The notes under the pieces were generated by a model, which was not told where the DNA came from, did no database searches, and saw nothing but the letters and a program-made list of their open reading frames with translations. Positions 35,430-44,371 of a DNA stretch of 64,000 bases are shown in pieces. Numbering within the stretch: position 1 is the first letter of the stretch; every line of letters begins with the position of its first letter. The translations under genes were made by a program, and so were the position numbers. Origin of the DNA: Sulfitobacter sp. CW3. GTDB lineage: Bacteria > Pseudomonadota > Alphaproteobacteria > Rhodobacterales > Rhodobacteraceae. Where the stretch lies: positions 124,001 to 188,000 of the forward strand of contig NZ_JAHXRL010000004.1 in the NCBI RefSeq assembly GCF_019392245.1. The letters are read 5' to 3'.

Positions 35430-35507
35430 GTTTTGCCTCGCAGTCATCGGGTTCGTCGTCAAATGCCCAAGCAGCTATGTAATGCTGCCTAGTTTATGTC
35501 AACTTTT

Positions 35508-36125
35508 CTACTGGTTTTCGATAAAGCAGCCGATTTTGTCCGCCATCTGCTCGGGCGTGACATCGCGCCGAAAGAAATCGACAAACCCTTCGCCGGGCAT
35601 CACCAGATAGCTAAAGGTAGAATGGTCAACGAGGTAGAATTCGTCGCTTGTATCATGGGCTTTGTAATAGGTCCGGTATGCCTCGCTTGCGGCTTTTACC
35701 TGTTCCGGCGACCCGGTCAGCCCGATCATCTTGGGGTGCATGTTCTCAGCAAATTCACCCACAACTTCGGGGGTGTCCCGCGCGGGATCGATCGAAATAA
35801 ACACCGGCGTGACAGACATGCCGCGTTCGGCCAGCACATCAATGGCACTTGCATTGCGCGCCACATCAAGGGGGCAAACATCAGGGCAGAACGTGTATCC
35901 AAAATACAGAACGCTAGGTTCTGTGATAACATCCGTATCGGTCACGGTCTGACCTTCGGCATTCACCAGCTCGAAAGGGCCGCCCAGTTCATTTCCGCCA
36001 GCAACCGCAGAGTTTTTGCATTGCGCATACTTGTCGTCACTATCGCCATTCAGTCCCATAACATAACTAACAGCTACGAATCCGATCGCCACGACGACGG
36101 CACTTATTGCAAGTATCTTGTTCAT
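35508..36125 (-). CDS. senC: SCO1/SenC/PrrC copper chaperone
   Basis: A 205-residue membrane-anchored thioredoxin-fold protein. An N-terminal helix (ILAISAVVVAIGFVAVSYVM) anchors the periplasmic domain. The copper site is Cys80-x3-Cys84 (CPDVC) plus His168 in VDHSTF. It helps assemble the CuA/CuB centre of cytochrome oxidases and modulates RegB signalling in Rhodobacter. ATG 36125 is 8 nt from AGGAG; ATG 36131 is too close. It lies between regA and the divergent regB, as is classic for this locus. Confidence 0.95.
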   Translation of the reverse strand: MNKILAISAVVVAIGFVAVSYVMGLNGDSDDKYAQCKNSAVAGGNELGGPFELVNAEGQTVTDTDVITEPSVLYFGYTFCPDVCPLDVARNASAIDVLAERGMSVTPVFISIDPARDTPEVVGEFAENMHPKMIGLTGSPEQVKAASEAYRTYYKAHDTSDEFYLVDHSTFSYLVMPGEGFVDFFRRDVTPEQMADKIGCFIENQ

Positions 36126-36137
36126 CTTCATTCTCCT

Positions 36138-36171
36138 ACGACAAACGCCGCTCTTGATCACTGATAAGAGC
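36138..36171. promoter_or_regulatory. Candidate regulatory sites in the senC-regB promoter region
   Basis: An inverted repeat GCTCTT (36150-36155) / AAGAGC (36166-36171) overlaps, on the minus strand, GCGGCGTTTGTCGT (36151-36138). The latter resembles the RegA-binding consensus with a spacer one base shorter. Autoregulation by RegA is possible but unproven. Confidence 0.3.
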
Positions 36172-36225
36172 AGACCTACGCTTCTCTCCTATCTATGCAA
36201 TGGGCTAACTTGAAAAGGCGCGCCA

Positions 36226-37617
36226 ATGACGCAGGCCACAATCAAACCTTTGGGCGATCGCACCCGTGCGAATTGGATCAGACTGCGCACCATGATCGTA
36301 CTGCGTTGGGTGGCCATCGCGGGGCAGCTTACTGCGATTACCGTAGCGGATCGGCTGTTCGGGCTCCAGCTTGAACTGGGACTTTGCTATTTTGCCGTTG
36401 GCATTTCGGTTGTGGGCAATCTGGTTGCGATGTTTGTTTTTCCCGAAAACAAACGGCTGTCAGAGCTTGAAAACCTGTCGATGGTTCTGTTCGACCTGTG
36501 CCAGCTTGGCTTTTTGTTGTTTCTTACCGGCGGCTTGCACAATCCGTTCTGCTTGCTGCTGTTGGGGCCGGTAACCATCTCAGCCACGACGCTTAGCCTT
36601 AGATCGACGGTGATCTTGTGTTGCACGGCCATTGTTCTTGTTAGCTTGATCGCTGTCTATCACCTGCCGTTGAACACCCAAAGTGGCGGGGTGTTGATGA
36701 TGCCGGGCATTTTTGTGTTCGGCCATTGGATTGCCCTGATCATATCGATCTTGTTTTCGACCTCCTATTCGCGGTGGGTGACGACAGAAATCCATTCGAT
36801 GTCAGACGCCTTGGTTGCCACGCAAATGGCGCTGGCACGCGAACAAAAGCTGACCGATCTGGGTGGGGTTGTGGCCGCTGCCGCGCATGAACTGGGTACG
36901 CCGCTTGCCACGATCAAACTGGTCAGCGCAGAACTGCTGGATGAACTAAAGGACAATCCGGAGCTGGCCGCAGATGCCGCGTTGATCCGCAATCAGGCGG
37001 ACCGGTGTCGCGATATTTTGCGGGATATGGGCCGCGCGGGCAAAGACGATTTGCACCTGCGGCAGGCCCCCCTGAGCGCCGTCATAGAAGAAGCAGCGGA
37101 ACCCCATATGGGCCGTGGAAAAACGATCGAGTTTGCCTTTGGCCAAGCCGCAGGTGCCACGATTAACCAACCCTCGATCCTGCGCAAACCCGAGATCATT
37201 CACGGTCTGCGCAATTTGATACAAAATGCTGTCGATTTTGCCGATAGCACCGTCTGGGTCGAAGCGAACTGGACCGACACACAGATTTCGATACGGATTT
37301 TTGACGACGGCAAGGGGTTTCCCCCGCATCTTTTGGGTCGGATTGGCGACCCGTTAATGCGCAGGCGCCGGTCGCGACGCAGTGCCACCCAGCGCCCCGA
37401 ATACGAGGGGATGGGCCTAGGTTTATTCATCGCAAAGACCTTGCTGGAACGCTCGGGTGCCGAGCTTCACTTTGCCAATGGATCAGACCGCACATCGCGT
37501 GCCGATCTGCGCAAACTGGGCGCGGTGGTAGAGGTCGTATGGCCCCGCAGCAAGATTGACGCAGTGGCCGGTGAAACACCCATACCGACCGGCGAAAACA
37601 CGCCAATAACTATCTGA
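36226..37617 (+). CDS. regB: Redox sensor histidine kinase RegB/PrrB
   Basis: A 463-residue kinase with about six transmembrane helices in residues 22-180. They include the quinone-sensing GGLHNPF motif (102-108). The H-box AAAAHELGTPLATIKL has phospho-His221. The redox-active cysteine is conserved in ADRCRDIL (Cys261), 40 residues past the His exactly as in R. capsulatus (His225/Cys265). N, G1 and G2 boxes (NLIQNAVDFA, IFDDGKGF, GMGLGLFIAKTLLE) are complete. It senses redox/quinone state and phosphorylates RegA. It is divergent from senC-regA. Confidence 0.97.
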   Translation: MTQATIKPLGDRTRANWIRLRTMIVLRWVAIAGQLTAITVADRLFGLQLELGLCYFAVGISVVGNLVAMFVFPENKRLSELENLSMVLFDLCQLGFLLFLTGGLHNPFCLLLLGPVTISATTLSLRSTVILCCTAIVLVSLIAVYHLPLNTQSGGVLMMPGIFVFGHWIALIISILFSTSYSRWVTTEIHSMSDALVATQMALAREQKLTDLGGVVAAAAHELGTPLATIKLVSAELLDELKDNPELAADAALIRNQADRCRDILRDMGRAGKDDLHLRQAPLSAVIEEAAEPHMGRGKTIEFAFGQAAGATINQPSILRKPEIIHGLRNLIQNAVDFADSTVWVEANWTDTQISIRIFDDGKGFPPHLLGRIGDPLMRRRRSRRSATQRPEYEGMGLGLFIAKTLLERSGAELHFANGSDRTSRADLRKLGAVVEVVWPRSKIDAVAGETPIPTGENTPITI

Positions 37618-37651
37618 GCGTGTATTCAAGCACCTTACACCACCCATCCGA

Positions 37652-37666
37652 TTAACGAAAAGTTAA
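37652..37666. promoter_or_regulatory. CtrA-consensus site upstream of the PAS gene
   Basis: TTAACGAAAAGTTAA matches TTAA-N7-TTAA exactly and is also an inverted repeat (TTAAC/GTTAA). It lies 48 nt upstream of the chosen start of the PAS protein. Confidence 0.45.
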
Positions 37667-37713
37667 TATCTGAGCTCCTAACATTCAGTTAAAGTCGTGT
37701 GGAGTATCGGTTG

Positions 37714-39225
37714 ATGCAGCCGTTTGATATCTTTTTGATCTTTTGTGTTGCCACTGTTTGCGGTGCCTTTGCCTTTGCCTGGCTGAACGATCCAAACCCG
37801 CAACGCACGCCAAACCAGACAGAAACGCCAGCCGATCAAATTTACCTTTTTGATCAAGGTGTCCTGCAACATGCCTCCGAAGCGACCCAGAATTTTCTCC
37901 CGCTTGAGGCAGGTTTTCATGAATGGACCGATCTGCGCGAAAAGATCATAGACCGGTTTACCCTGTTTCCAAAGCAGCCCAAGCTTTACGGCACAGGCAG
38001 CATGACCCTTGATGCTATTGACCTGAACGGGCCGACGCAGATCAACATCAGCTGGGACAACGGGCTAAACTGGGTGCAATTTCTGGGGCTTGAGGGCGAT
38101 CAACCGTCAGAGGCGCTTGAAAGCCGGATCATGTCGCATGGGCTGACGTCAAGCCTGACCATACCCGTCTGGCAGGTATGTAAAGATGGCGTATTAATCT
38201 GGTGGAACCCCGCCTACGAGGCACTGCACGCACGCGTCTATCCCACCCTTCCTGTCGAAGAAAAGCCGATTTTCTCGCCAGAAGACGAAACAACATGTCA
38301 GCGGGTTTCCCTGCGCGACGTATCAACCGGTAAGAAAGAGTGGTTTGACGTCTCCTACCGCGAGGTTGACGGCATGCTGAATTATCAGGCCATCTGCATC
38401 AGCAACCTTGTCCACGCCGAAGAGGCACAGCGCAATTTTGTGCAAACCATGACCAAGACATTTGCGCAATTGTCGATTGGGCTGGCGATCTTTAGCCGGA
38501 ACGGGCAGCTGGCGTTGTTCAACCCGGCACTGGTCGATCTGACCGGCCTCCCCGCGCAGTTTTTAAGCACCAGACCCACCCTGCAAACCTTCTTTGACCG
38601 CCTGCGTGAAACCCGCAAAATGCCCGAGCCAAAGAACTATGCAAATTGGCGCACAGCGATTTCCGAACTGGTAAACGCGGCGAATGATGGCAGATATGAT
38701 GACACGTGGTCGCTGGATTCAGGTCAGACCTTTCGGGTAAAGGGCCGCCCGCACCCCGATGGGGCCACGGCCCTGCTGATCGAAGACATCACCGCCGAGG
38801 TCAGCCTGACACGTCATTTCCGGGCCGAGCTTGAGCTGGGGCAATCCATTTTCGACACGTTGGATGATGGCATTGCCGTGTTTTCCGGCACCGGCGTTCT
38901 GACCTTCTCGAACAAGGCGTATCAAAGCCTGTGGAAAGTTGACCCCGATACCAGCTTTGCCGATGTAACGATCCATGATGCCATTCAGGATTGGAAACGA
39001 AAGGCGGCGGAAAACCCCATGTGGCCAGAGATTGAAAGTTTTGTGCGCAGTTTCGTAGATCGCAAAAGCTGGAGCATTCCTGTCTACCTGACCGACGGTA
39101 CCCATATGACATGCCTGATTTCGCCTATCGTTGCCGGGGCGACGCTTATCAGATTTCACATCATCAAACGGTCTGACATCCAAGCAAGACGTGCATCACC
39201 CCAAGATATGTCGCGCGACATCTAA
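37714..39225 (+). CDS. Membrane-anchored PAS-domain protein lacking a kinase domain
   Basis: A 503-residue protein with one N-terminal transmembrane helix (FDIFLIFCVATVCGAFAFAWL), then several PAS-like regions. One begins about FAQLSIGLAIFSRNGQLALFNPALVDLTG in pieces, and a second about IFDTLDDGIAVFSGTGVLTFSNKAYQ. The linker RNFVQTMTKTFAQL resembles those that precede PAS in histidine kinases, yet no H-box or ATPase domain follows; the chain ends about 20 residues after the last PAS. ATG 37714 has GGAG 9 nt upstream; GTG 37699 has none. It sits between regB and tsaE. Confidence 0.75.
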   Translation: MQPFDIFLIFCVATVCGAFAFAWLNDPNPQRTPNQTETPADQIYLFDQGVLQHASEATQNFLPLEAGFHEWTDLREKIIDRFTLFPKQPKLYGTGSMTLDAIDLNGPTQINISWDNGLNWVQFLGLEGDQPSEALESRIMSHGLTSSLTIPVWQVCKDGVLIWWNPAYEALHARVYPTLPVEEKPIFSPEDETTCQRVSLRDVSTGKKEWFDVSYREVDGMLNYQAICISNLVHAEEAQRNFVQTMTKTFAQLSIGLAIFSRNGQLALFNPALVDLTGLPAQFLSTRPTLQTFFDRLRETRKMPEPKNYANWRTAISELVNAANDGRYDDTWSLDSGQTFRVKGRPHPDGATALLIEDITAEVSLTRHFRAELELGQSIFDTLDDGIAVFSGTGVLTFSNKAYQSLWKVDPDTSFADVTIHDAIQDWKRKAAENPMWPEIESFVRSFVDRKSWSIPVYLTDGTHMTCLISPIVAGATLIRFHIIKRSDIQARRASPQDMSRDI

Positions 39226-39275
39226 GGTCCGCTTTCGCCTTGCGGCGCACCTGCCCGGCCAAGTAGCTTGGGCGC

Positions 39276-39746
39276 ATGTCTGACCACACAATTTCCCTTG
39301 ATCTGCGTAACGCGGAAGAAACAAGCCAAGCCGCGCGCGCCCTTGGCGCTGCGTTGACCGTTGGCGATACCATTTTGCTAACCGGCGACGTTGGTGCTGG
39401 CAAAACGCATTTTGCACGCTCGTTGATCCAATCACTGCTCACCACGCCCGAAGACGTGCCATCGCCCACATTCACGCTGGTGCAAACCTATGACACCTCG
39501 GCCGGCACGATTTGGCATGCGGATTTATACCGTCTGACATCCACGTTCGAGATCGAAGAACTGGGCCTGTCAGACGCGTTTCAAGATGCGATTTGTCTGG
39601 TCGAATGGCCCGATCGACTGGGAGAGTTGAAACCCGAGGGCGCGCTGGAAATCGCGCTGGAAACAGCGGGCGATGACAGCCGGGTGCTGACCGCATCCTG
39701 GGATGCGGATAAATGGATGCCGAAATTGAAAAGCTGGCGCAAATGA
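39276..39746 (+). CDS. tsaE: tRNA threonylcarbamoyladenosine synthesis ATPase
   Basis: A 156-residue P-loop ATPase needed with TsaB and TsaD for t6A37 formation. Walker A is GDVGAGKTHFAR (about residues 37-48). SPTFTLVQTY and WHADLYRL form the family's switch and Walker B-like regions, and EELGL and VEWPDRLG are conserved. Its stop overlaps the amgK start as ATGA. tsaE lies 28 kb from tsaD in this window. Confidence 0.95.
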   Translation: MSDHTISLDLRNAEETSQAARALGAALTVGDTILLTGDVGAGKTHFARSLIQSLLTTPEDVPSPTFTLVQTYDTSAGTIWHADLYRLTSTFEIEELGLSDAFQDAICLVEWPDRLGELKPEGALEIALETAGDDSRVLTASWDADKWMPKLKSWRK

Positions 39747-40747
39747 CCAACCGGATTATCGCGTCACAAGAATTTATCAACGCCGCTGGTTGGGCGCAGG
39801 CCCGGCAATCCTTGCTGGCCGGGGATGCATCGAACCGCCGCTATGACCGCCTGACCGCGGCAGACGGCAGCACCGCCATTTTCATGGATGCCCCCCCGGA
39901 CAAGGGCGAAGACGTCAGCCCCTTTGTGCGCGTTGCCGGATTTTTGATCCAAAACGGGCTAAGCGCCCCGCGCATTCTGGCGCAAGACCCCGAAAACGGG
40001 TTTCTATTGATCGAAGATCTGGGTGACGCGTTATTTGCGCGGCTGATGGTCGATCAGCCGGGCATGACCCGCCCGCTCTACACCGCCGCCACCGATATGC
40101 TGGTTGCGTTGCACAAGGCGGCACCACTGGAATTGCCAATCTGCGATTCCGATTGGCTGGTCCGTATGACCGATCTGGTTTTTGACTGGTACGCAGATGA
40201 TGGCGCGGGTTTCGCCCGTTTTGATACGTTGTTCCGACCCTTGGCGCAGCAACTTGATCATGTCCCCCGCGTCGTGATCCTCCGCGATTTCCATGCTGAA
40301 AACCTGCTGTGGCTGCCCGAACGGACAGGCATTGCCCGTGTTGGTGTGCTTGATTTTCAGGACGCGCTGCTGGGGCATCCGGCCTATGATCTGGTGTCGA
40401 TCCTCCAAGACGCCCGCCGCGATGTTGCCCCTGAAATCGAGACCGACATGATCGCCCGTTACAGTGCCAACACCCGCACAGACGCCGCCGATTTCCAGAC
40501 GGCCTATGCCATTCTGGGTGTTCAACGAAATCTTCGCATTCTGGGGATATTCGCACGGCTTTGTCTGCGTGACGGCAAGGCGCATTATGTGGATTTCATC
40601 CCCCGCGTTTGGGGCTATCTGCAACGTAATCTTGAACACCCCGATCTGGCAGAGCTGGCACAGTTTTTGGCCAAAACCCTTCCCTACCCAAGCCCCGATT
40701 TCCTTGAGGATTTGAAAGCACGATGCGCGACACACCCAAATCCGTGA
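39743..40747 (+). CDS. amgK: N-acetylmuramate/N-acetylglucosamine anomeric kinase
   Basis: A 334-residue aminoglycoside-phosphotransferase-fold kinase. GDASNRRYDRL is the N-lobe strand; VVILRDFHAENLLWLPE and VGVLDFQDALLGHPAYDL are the catalytic HxDxxxxN-type and DxD-type motifs. Adjacent to a MurU-like nucleotidyltransferase, it fits AmgK, which phosphorylates MurNAc/GlcNAc at C1 in the cell-wall recycling shortcut described in Pseudomonas and Caulobacter. The ATG at 39743 overlaps the tsaE stop; one 30 nt upstream lies inside tsaE. Assignment rests on family plus neighbour. Confidence 0.85.
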   Translation: MTNRIIASQEFINAAGWAQARQSLLAGDASNRRYDRLTAADGSTAIFMDAPPDKGEDVSPFVRVAGFLIQNGLSAPRILAQDPENGFLLIEDLGDALFARLMVDQPGMTRPLYTAATDMLVALHKAAPLELPICDSDWLVRMTDLVFDWYADDGAGFARFDTLFRPLAQQLDHVPRVVILRDFHAENLLWLPERTGIARVGVLDFQDALLGHPAYDLVSILQDARRDVAPEIETDMIARYSANTRTDAADFQTAYAILGVQRNLRILGIFARLCLRDGKAHYVDFIPRVWGYLQRNLEHPDLAELAQFLAKTLPYPSPDFLEDLKARCATHPNP

Positions 40748-41415
40748 TGATGTTCGCCGCGGGCTTTGGCACGCGGATGAAGCATTTGACGCAGGACCAA
40801 CCCAAGCCGATGGTCAAGGTCGCAGGGCGCGCCCTGATTGATCACGCGCTTGATCTGGCGAACGGGATCGCGCCGGATCGCATTGTCGCGAACCTGCATT
40901 ACAAACCCGAACCCCTGCTGGCGCATCTTAAAAACAGCAAGGTTCAAACCATTGTGGAAGAACCGGATATCCTTGAAACCGGCGGCGGGTTGCGCAATGC
41001 ATTGCCGATGTTGGGCACGGGTCCGGTTTTCACCATGAACACCGATGCCATCTGGGCCGGGCCAAACCCGCTGGCGATGCTGCAAGACGCATGGAACCCC
41101 GACATCATGGATGCGCTGTTGATCGGCATCCCCACCGCGCAGGCCGTCGGCCATTCCGGCAAAGGCGACTTTGTCATGGGTCAAAACGGGCAGCTGACCC
41201 GTGGCCCCGGTGTGATTTATGGCGGTGTGCAAATCATAAAAACCGACTTGTTAGAGACGATTCCCGGCCGCGCATTCTCCCTGAACCTGCTGTGGGACAA
41301 GATGCTGACGATGGGCCGCATCTACGGGGTGCGCTATACTGGCAAATGGTGTGACGTGGGCCACCCCGAGGGGATAACCCTTGCGGAAAACATGCTAGGG
41401 GATGCCGATGTTTGA
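40723..41415 (+). CDS. murU: N-acetylmuramate 1-phosphate uridylyltransferase (MurU-like)
   Basis: A 230-residue nucleotidyltransferase of the sugar-1-phosphate family. The nucleotide loop is MMFAAGFGTRMKHLTQDQPKPM, here cited in part (AAGFGTRM...KPM), followed by ETGGGLRNALP and FTMNTDAIW. It would make UDP-MurNAc from MurNAc-1-phosphate supplied by AmgK. It overlaps amgK by 25 nt and addB by 14 nt, so all are likely in one transcript. Relatives include mannose-1-phosphate guanylyltransferases, but the short length and AmgK neighbour favour MurU. Confidence 0.85.
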   Translation: MRDTPKSVMMFAAGFGTRMKHLTQDQPKPMVKVAGRALIDHALDLANGIAPDRIVANLHYKPEPLLAHLKNSKVQTIVEEPDILETGGGLRNALPMLGTGPVFTMNTDAIWAGPNPLAMLQDAWNPDIMDALLIGIPTAQAVGHSGKGDFVMGQNGQLTRGPGVIYGGVQIIKTDLLETIPGRAFSLNLLWDKMLTMGRIYGVRYTGKWCDVGHPEGITLAENMLGDADV

Positions 41416-44371
41416 ACCCACTGACACGCCACGTATTTTCGGCCTCGCCCCCGGTGTGGATTTCCCCCAAGAGCTGCTGAACGGGTTGCTGGACCGGCTG
41501 CAGGGTCATCCCCCGCAGGCCATTGCGCGCATTGATCTGGTGGTGAACACCCGCCGGATGCAACGCCGGCTGCGCGGGTTTTTTGATACCGGCCCTGCCA
41601 GCTTGCTGCCGCGCATTCACATGATCGATAACCTTGATACATTGTCATCCGGCGTTGCTCTGCCGCGCCCCAGCCCCGCGTTGCGGCGGCGGTTGGAACT
41701 GATCACACTGGTGTCGAAACTGCTGGATCAAGCGCCCGATCTGGCCCCGCGCGCATCGCTTTATGATCTGTCGGACAGTCTGGCCGGGTTGATCGATGAA
41801 ATGCAGGGCGAAGGTGTCCCGGTAGAGGCCGTCACAAATCTGGATGTCAGCGATCAGTCGGGACATTGGGAACGTGCCAAGCAATTTTTGGACATCGCGC
41901 ACCGCTATCTGGGGGAAAGCGTAACCCGCCCGGACCCGCGCGCGCGTCAACGTCAGGTCGCGGCGCAGCTGATTGCAAGCTGGCAGGAAAACCCGCCCCA
42001 GCACCCTATTATCGTTGCGGGATCAACCGGATCACGTGGCACGTCGGCGCTGTTGATGCAGGCGGTTTCCCGGCTGCCTCAGGGCGCTATCATCTTGCCG
42101 GGTTTCGATTTTGACATGCCCGGAAATGTCTGGACAGATCTGGGCGACGATCAGGAAAAACTGTCGCAAGACCACCCGCAATACCGGTTCCGCGATATGT
42201 TGCGCGCGCTTGATGTATCCCACAGAGAAGTCACCGCTTGGACAGATCAACCGCCCCCGTCACCCGAACGTAACGCATTGGTATCATTGTCTTTGCGCCC
42301 TGCCCCCGTGACCCATGTGTGGCTGACCGAGGGGCCGAAACTGCCGGATTTGCACCGCGCGACCCAAGGGTTAACCCTGATACAAGCCCCGACCCCCCGG
42401 GCCGAGGCATTGGCCATTGCAATGCGTCTGCGCCAGGCGGTGGAAGACGGCCAAACCGCAGCACTGATCACGCCGGACCGGATGCTGTCACGGCAGGTCA
42501 CATCGGCCTTGGATCGCTGGAATATCCTGCCTGATGACAGCGCGGGATCGCCCCTGCACCTATCGCCCCCCGGCCGTTTCCTGCGTCACATTGCCGATCT
42601 GTTTTTGCGCAAACTGGATTCCGAAGCGCTGCTGACCATTCTAAAACATCCGCTGACCCACAGTGGCGGCGACCGGAACCTGCATCAGCTTAATACTCAA
42701 CGGTTAGAGTTGCAGCTGCGGCGCGACGGACTGCCCTATCCTGACGCCGAAGGCATCTTGCGGTTGGCGCAGAAGTCAGTGGCGCGGTCAAAGCAGCCCG
42801 AACAGATGGACGTTTGGGCGACTTGGGTCGGAGACAACTTCACCAACCTCGAAATTCCGGACGACCTGCCGCTCGAAACTTGGGTCGCGCAGCATGTAGG
42901 TCAGGCAAAAGCCATCGCAGATGGGTCGAACCCGACATCGGACAGCTGGCTTTGGCAGCACACGGCGGGCGAAGAAGCCAACAAAGTCATGACCGATCTG
43001 GCGGAGAATGCGCAATATGGCGGCGACATGTCTGCGTCTGATTACGCCGATCTGGTCGGTGCCCTGTTGCAAAACGGCGAGATCCGCGAACGCGACGCCC
43101 CCCACCCTCATGTGATGATCTGGGGCACGATGGAGGCCCGCGTTCAAGGGGCCGAGCTGATCATTATGGGCGGGTTGAACGACAGCACCTGGCCCGAGGC
43201 GCCGCCGCCTGATCCGTGGCTGAACCGTCAAATGCGCCTTAAGGCCGGATTGCTGTTGCCGGAACGGCGCATTGGTCTGTCTGCCCACGACTATCAGCAA
43301 TCCATCGCCGCGCCCGAGGTTTGCCTGACCCGCGCCATCCGGTCGGACGAGGCTGAAACCGTGCCGTCGCGTTGGCTGAACCGATTGGGAAACCTGCTGA
43401 ACGGGTTGCCCGAACAGGGTGGCAACACGGCGTGGAACGCCATGATCAAACGTGGCGATCATTGGCTGGAACAGGCGCGCGCCTTGGAAACGGTTACGCG
43501 TGTCGACCCTGCCACGCGCCCCTCGCCCCGGCCACCACGGGCCGCGCGGCCACATGCGTTGTCGGTGACCGAGATCAAGCGCCTGATCCGCGACCCCTAT
43601 GCGGTTTATGCCAAACACAGCCTGAAACTGCGCGCCCTGAACCCGCTGGTGCAATCGCCCGACGCACCCGTGCGCGGCATTATCGTGCATGAAATCATGG
43701 AACGGTTCATCAAATCGGTCTCCGCTGACCTTGCAAACCTCACGAAATCCCACTTGTTAGAGACTGCCGCGCAAGTTCTTGAGGCCGAAGCCCCCTGGCC
43801 TGCCGCCCACGTTATGTGGCTGACCAAAATCGAACGCATCGCGGATTGGTTCATCGAGAACGAGACCAAGCGCCAAAGCTATTCCAGCCCCGCCGCGTTT
43901 GAAAAGGCCGCAAAGGGCAGACACAGCTTTGCCGATCTTGGCTTTACCCTGACCGGTTTTGCCGACCGGATCGACCGGACGGATGACGGCGACATCTTGA
44001 TCTATGACTATAAAACCGGCGCGCCCCCCAGCAAGGCGGAACAAAAAGCCTTTGATAAACAACTGCTTCTTGAGGCCGCGATGGTCGAAGAAGGCGGTTT
44101 CGAGCAGATCGGCCCCGCCCATGTGGCCAATGCCGCCTATATCGGGCTGGGCAGCAACCCCGTCGAGCTGTCCGCCCCGCTAGAGGAAGAGCCACCGCAC
44201 GAGGTGCTGGCCAAGCTGCACGCGCTGATGACCAGCTATCTGTCGGATGATCAGGGGTTCACATCCCGCCGCATGGTCAAAACCACTGATTTCGCGGGCG
44301 ATTATGATCAGCTTGCCCGCTTTGGCGAATGGGATGGCACGAATGACCCCGTGCCGGAGGATCTGACATGA
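41402..44371 (+). CDS. addB: Double-strand-break repair protein AddB
   Basis: A 989-residue alphaproteobacterial AddB with an inactivated helicase-like N-terminal half and a C-terminal PD-(D/E)XK nuclease. The latter is seen in TGFADRIDR and ILIYDYKTGAPPSK, near residue 865 onward. A Walker-A-like IIVAGSTGSRGTSALL lies near residue 200. It pairs with AddA for end resection and recombination in place of RecBCD. ATG 41402 or 41408 is possible; both overlap murU. The stop overlaps the addA start by 4 nt. Confidence 0.93.
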   Translation: MPMFEPTDTPRIFGLAPGVDFPQELLNGLLDRLQGHPPQAIARIDLVVNTRRMQRRLRGFFDTGPASLLPRIHMIDNLDTLSSGVALPRPSPALRRRLELITLVSKLLDQAPDLAPRASLYDLSDSLAGLIDEMQGEGVPVEAVTNLDVSDQSGHWERAKQFLDIAHRYLGESVTRPDPRARQRQVAAQLIASWQENPPQHPIIVAGSTGSRGTSALLMQAVSRLPQGAIILPGFDFDMPGNVWTDLGDDQEKLSQDHPQYRFRDMLRALDVSHREVTAWTDQPPPSPERNALVSLSLRPAPVTHVWLTEGPKLPDLHRATQGLTLIQAPTPRAEALAIAMRLRQAVEDGQTAALITPDRMLSRQVTSALDRWNILPDDSAGSPLHLSPPGRFLRHIADLFLRKLDSEALLTILKHPLTHSGGDRNLHQLNTQRLELQLRRDGLPYPDAEGILRLAQKSVARSKQPEQMDVWATWVGDNFTNLEIPDDLPLETWVAQHVGQAKAIADGSNPTSDSWLWQHTAGEEANKVMTDLAENAQYGGDMSASDYADLVGALLQNGEIRERDAPHPHVMIWGTMEARVQGAELIIMGGLNDSTWPEAPPPDPWLNRQMRLKAGLLLPERRIGLSAHDYQQSIAAPEVCLTRAIRSDEAETVPSRWLNRLGNLLNGLPEQGGNTAWNAMIKRGDHWLEQARALETVTRVDPATRPSPRPPRAARPHALSVTEIKRLIRDPYAVYAKHSLKLRALNPLVQSPDAPVRGIIVHEIMERFIKSVSADLANLTKSHLLETAAQVLEAEAPWPAAHVMWLTKIERIADWFIENETKRQSYSSPAAFEKAAKGRHSFADLGFTLTGFADRIDRTDDGDILIYDYKTGAPPSKAEQKAFDKQLLLEAAMVEEGGFEQIGPAHVANAAYIGLGSNPVELSAPLEEEPPHEVLAKLHALMTSYLSDDQGFTSRRMVKTTDFAGDYDQLARFGEWDGTNDPVPEDLT

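Noticed and set aside
36150..36171. FnrL/FixK box (TTGAT-N4-ATCAA) in the senC-regB region
   Set aside because: TTGATCACTGATAA has only the left half-site intact, so it is reported only as a generic dyad.
42788..43753. 321-codon minus-strand frame inside addB
   Set aside because: Antisense shadow of addB; the predicted product is Arg/Gln/His-rich with no motif.
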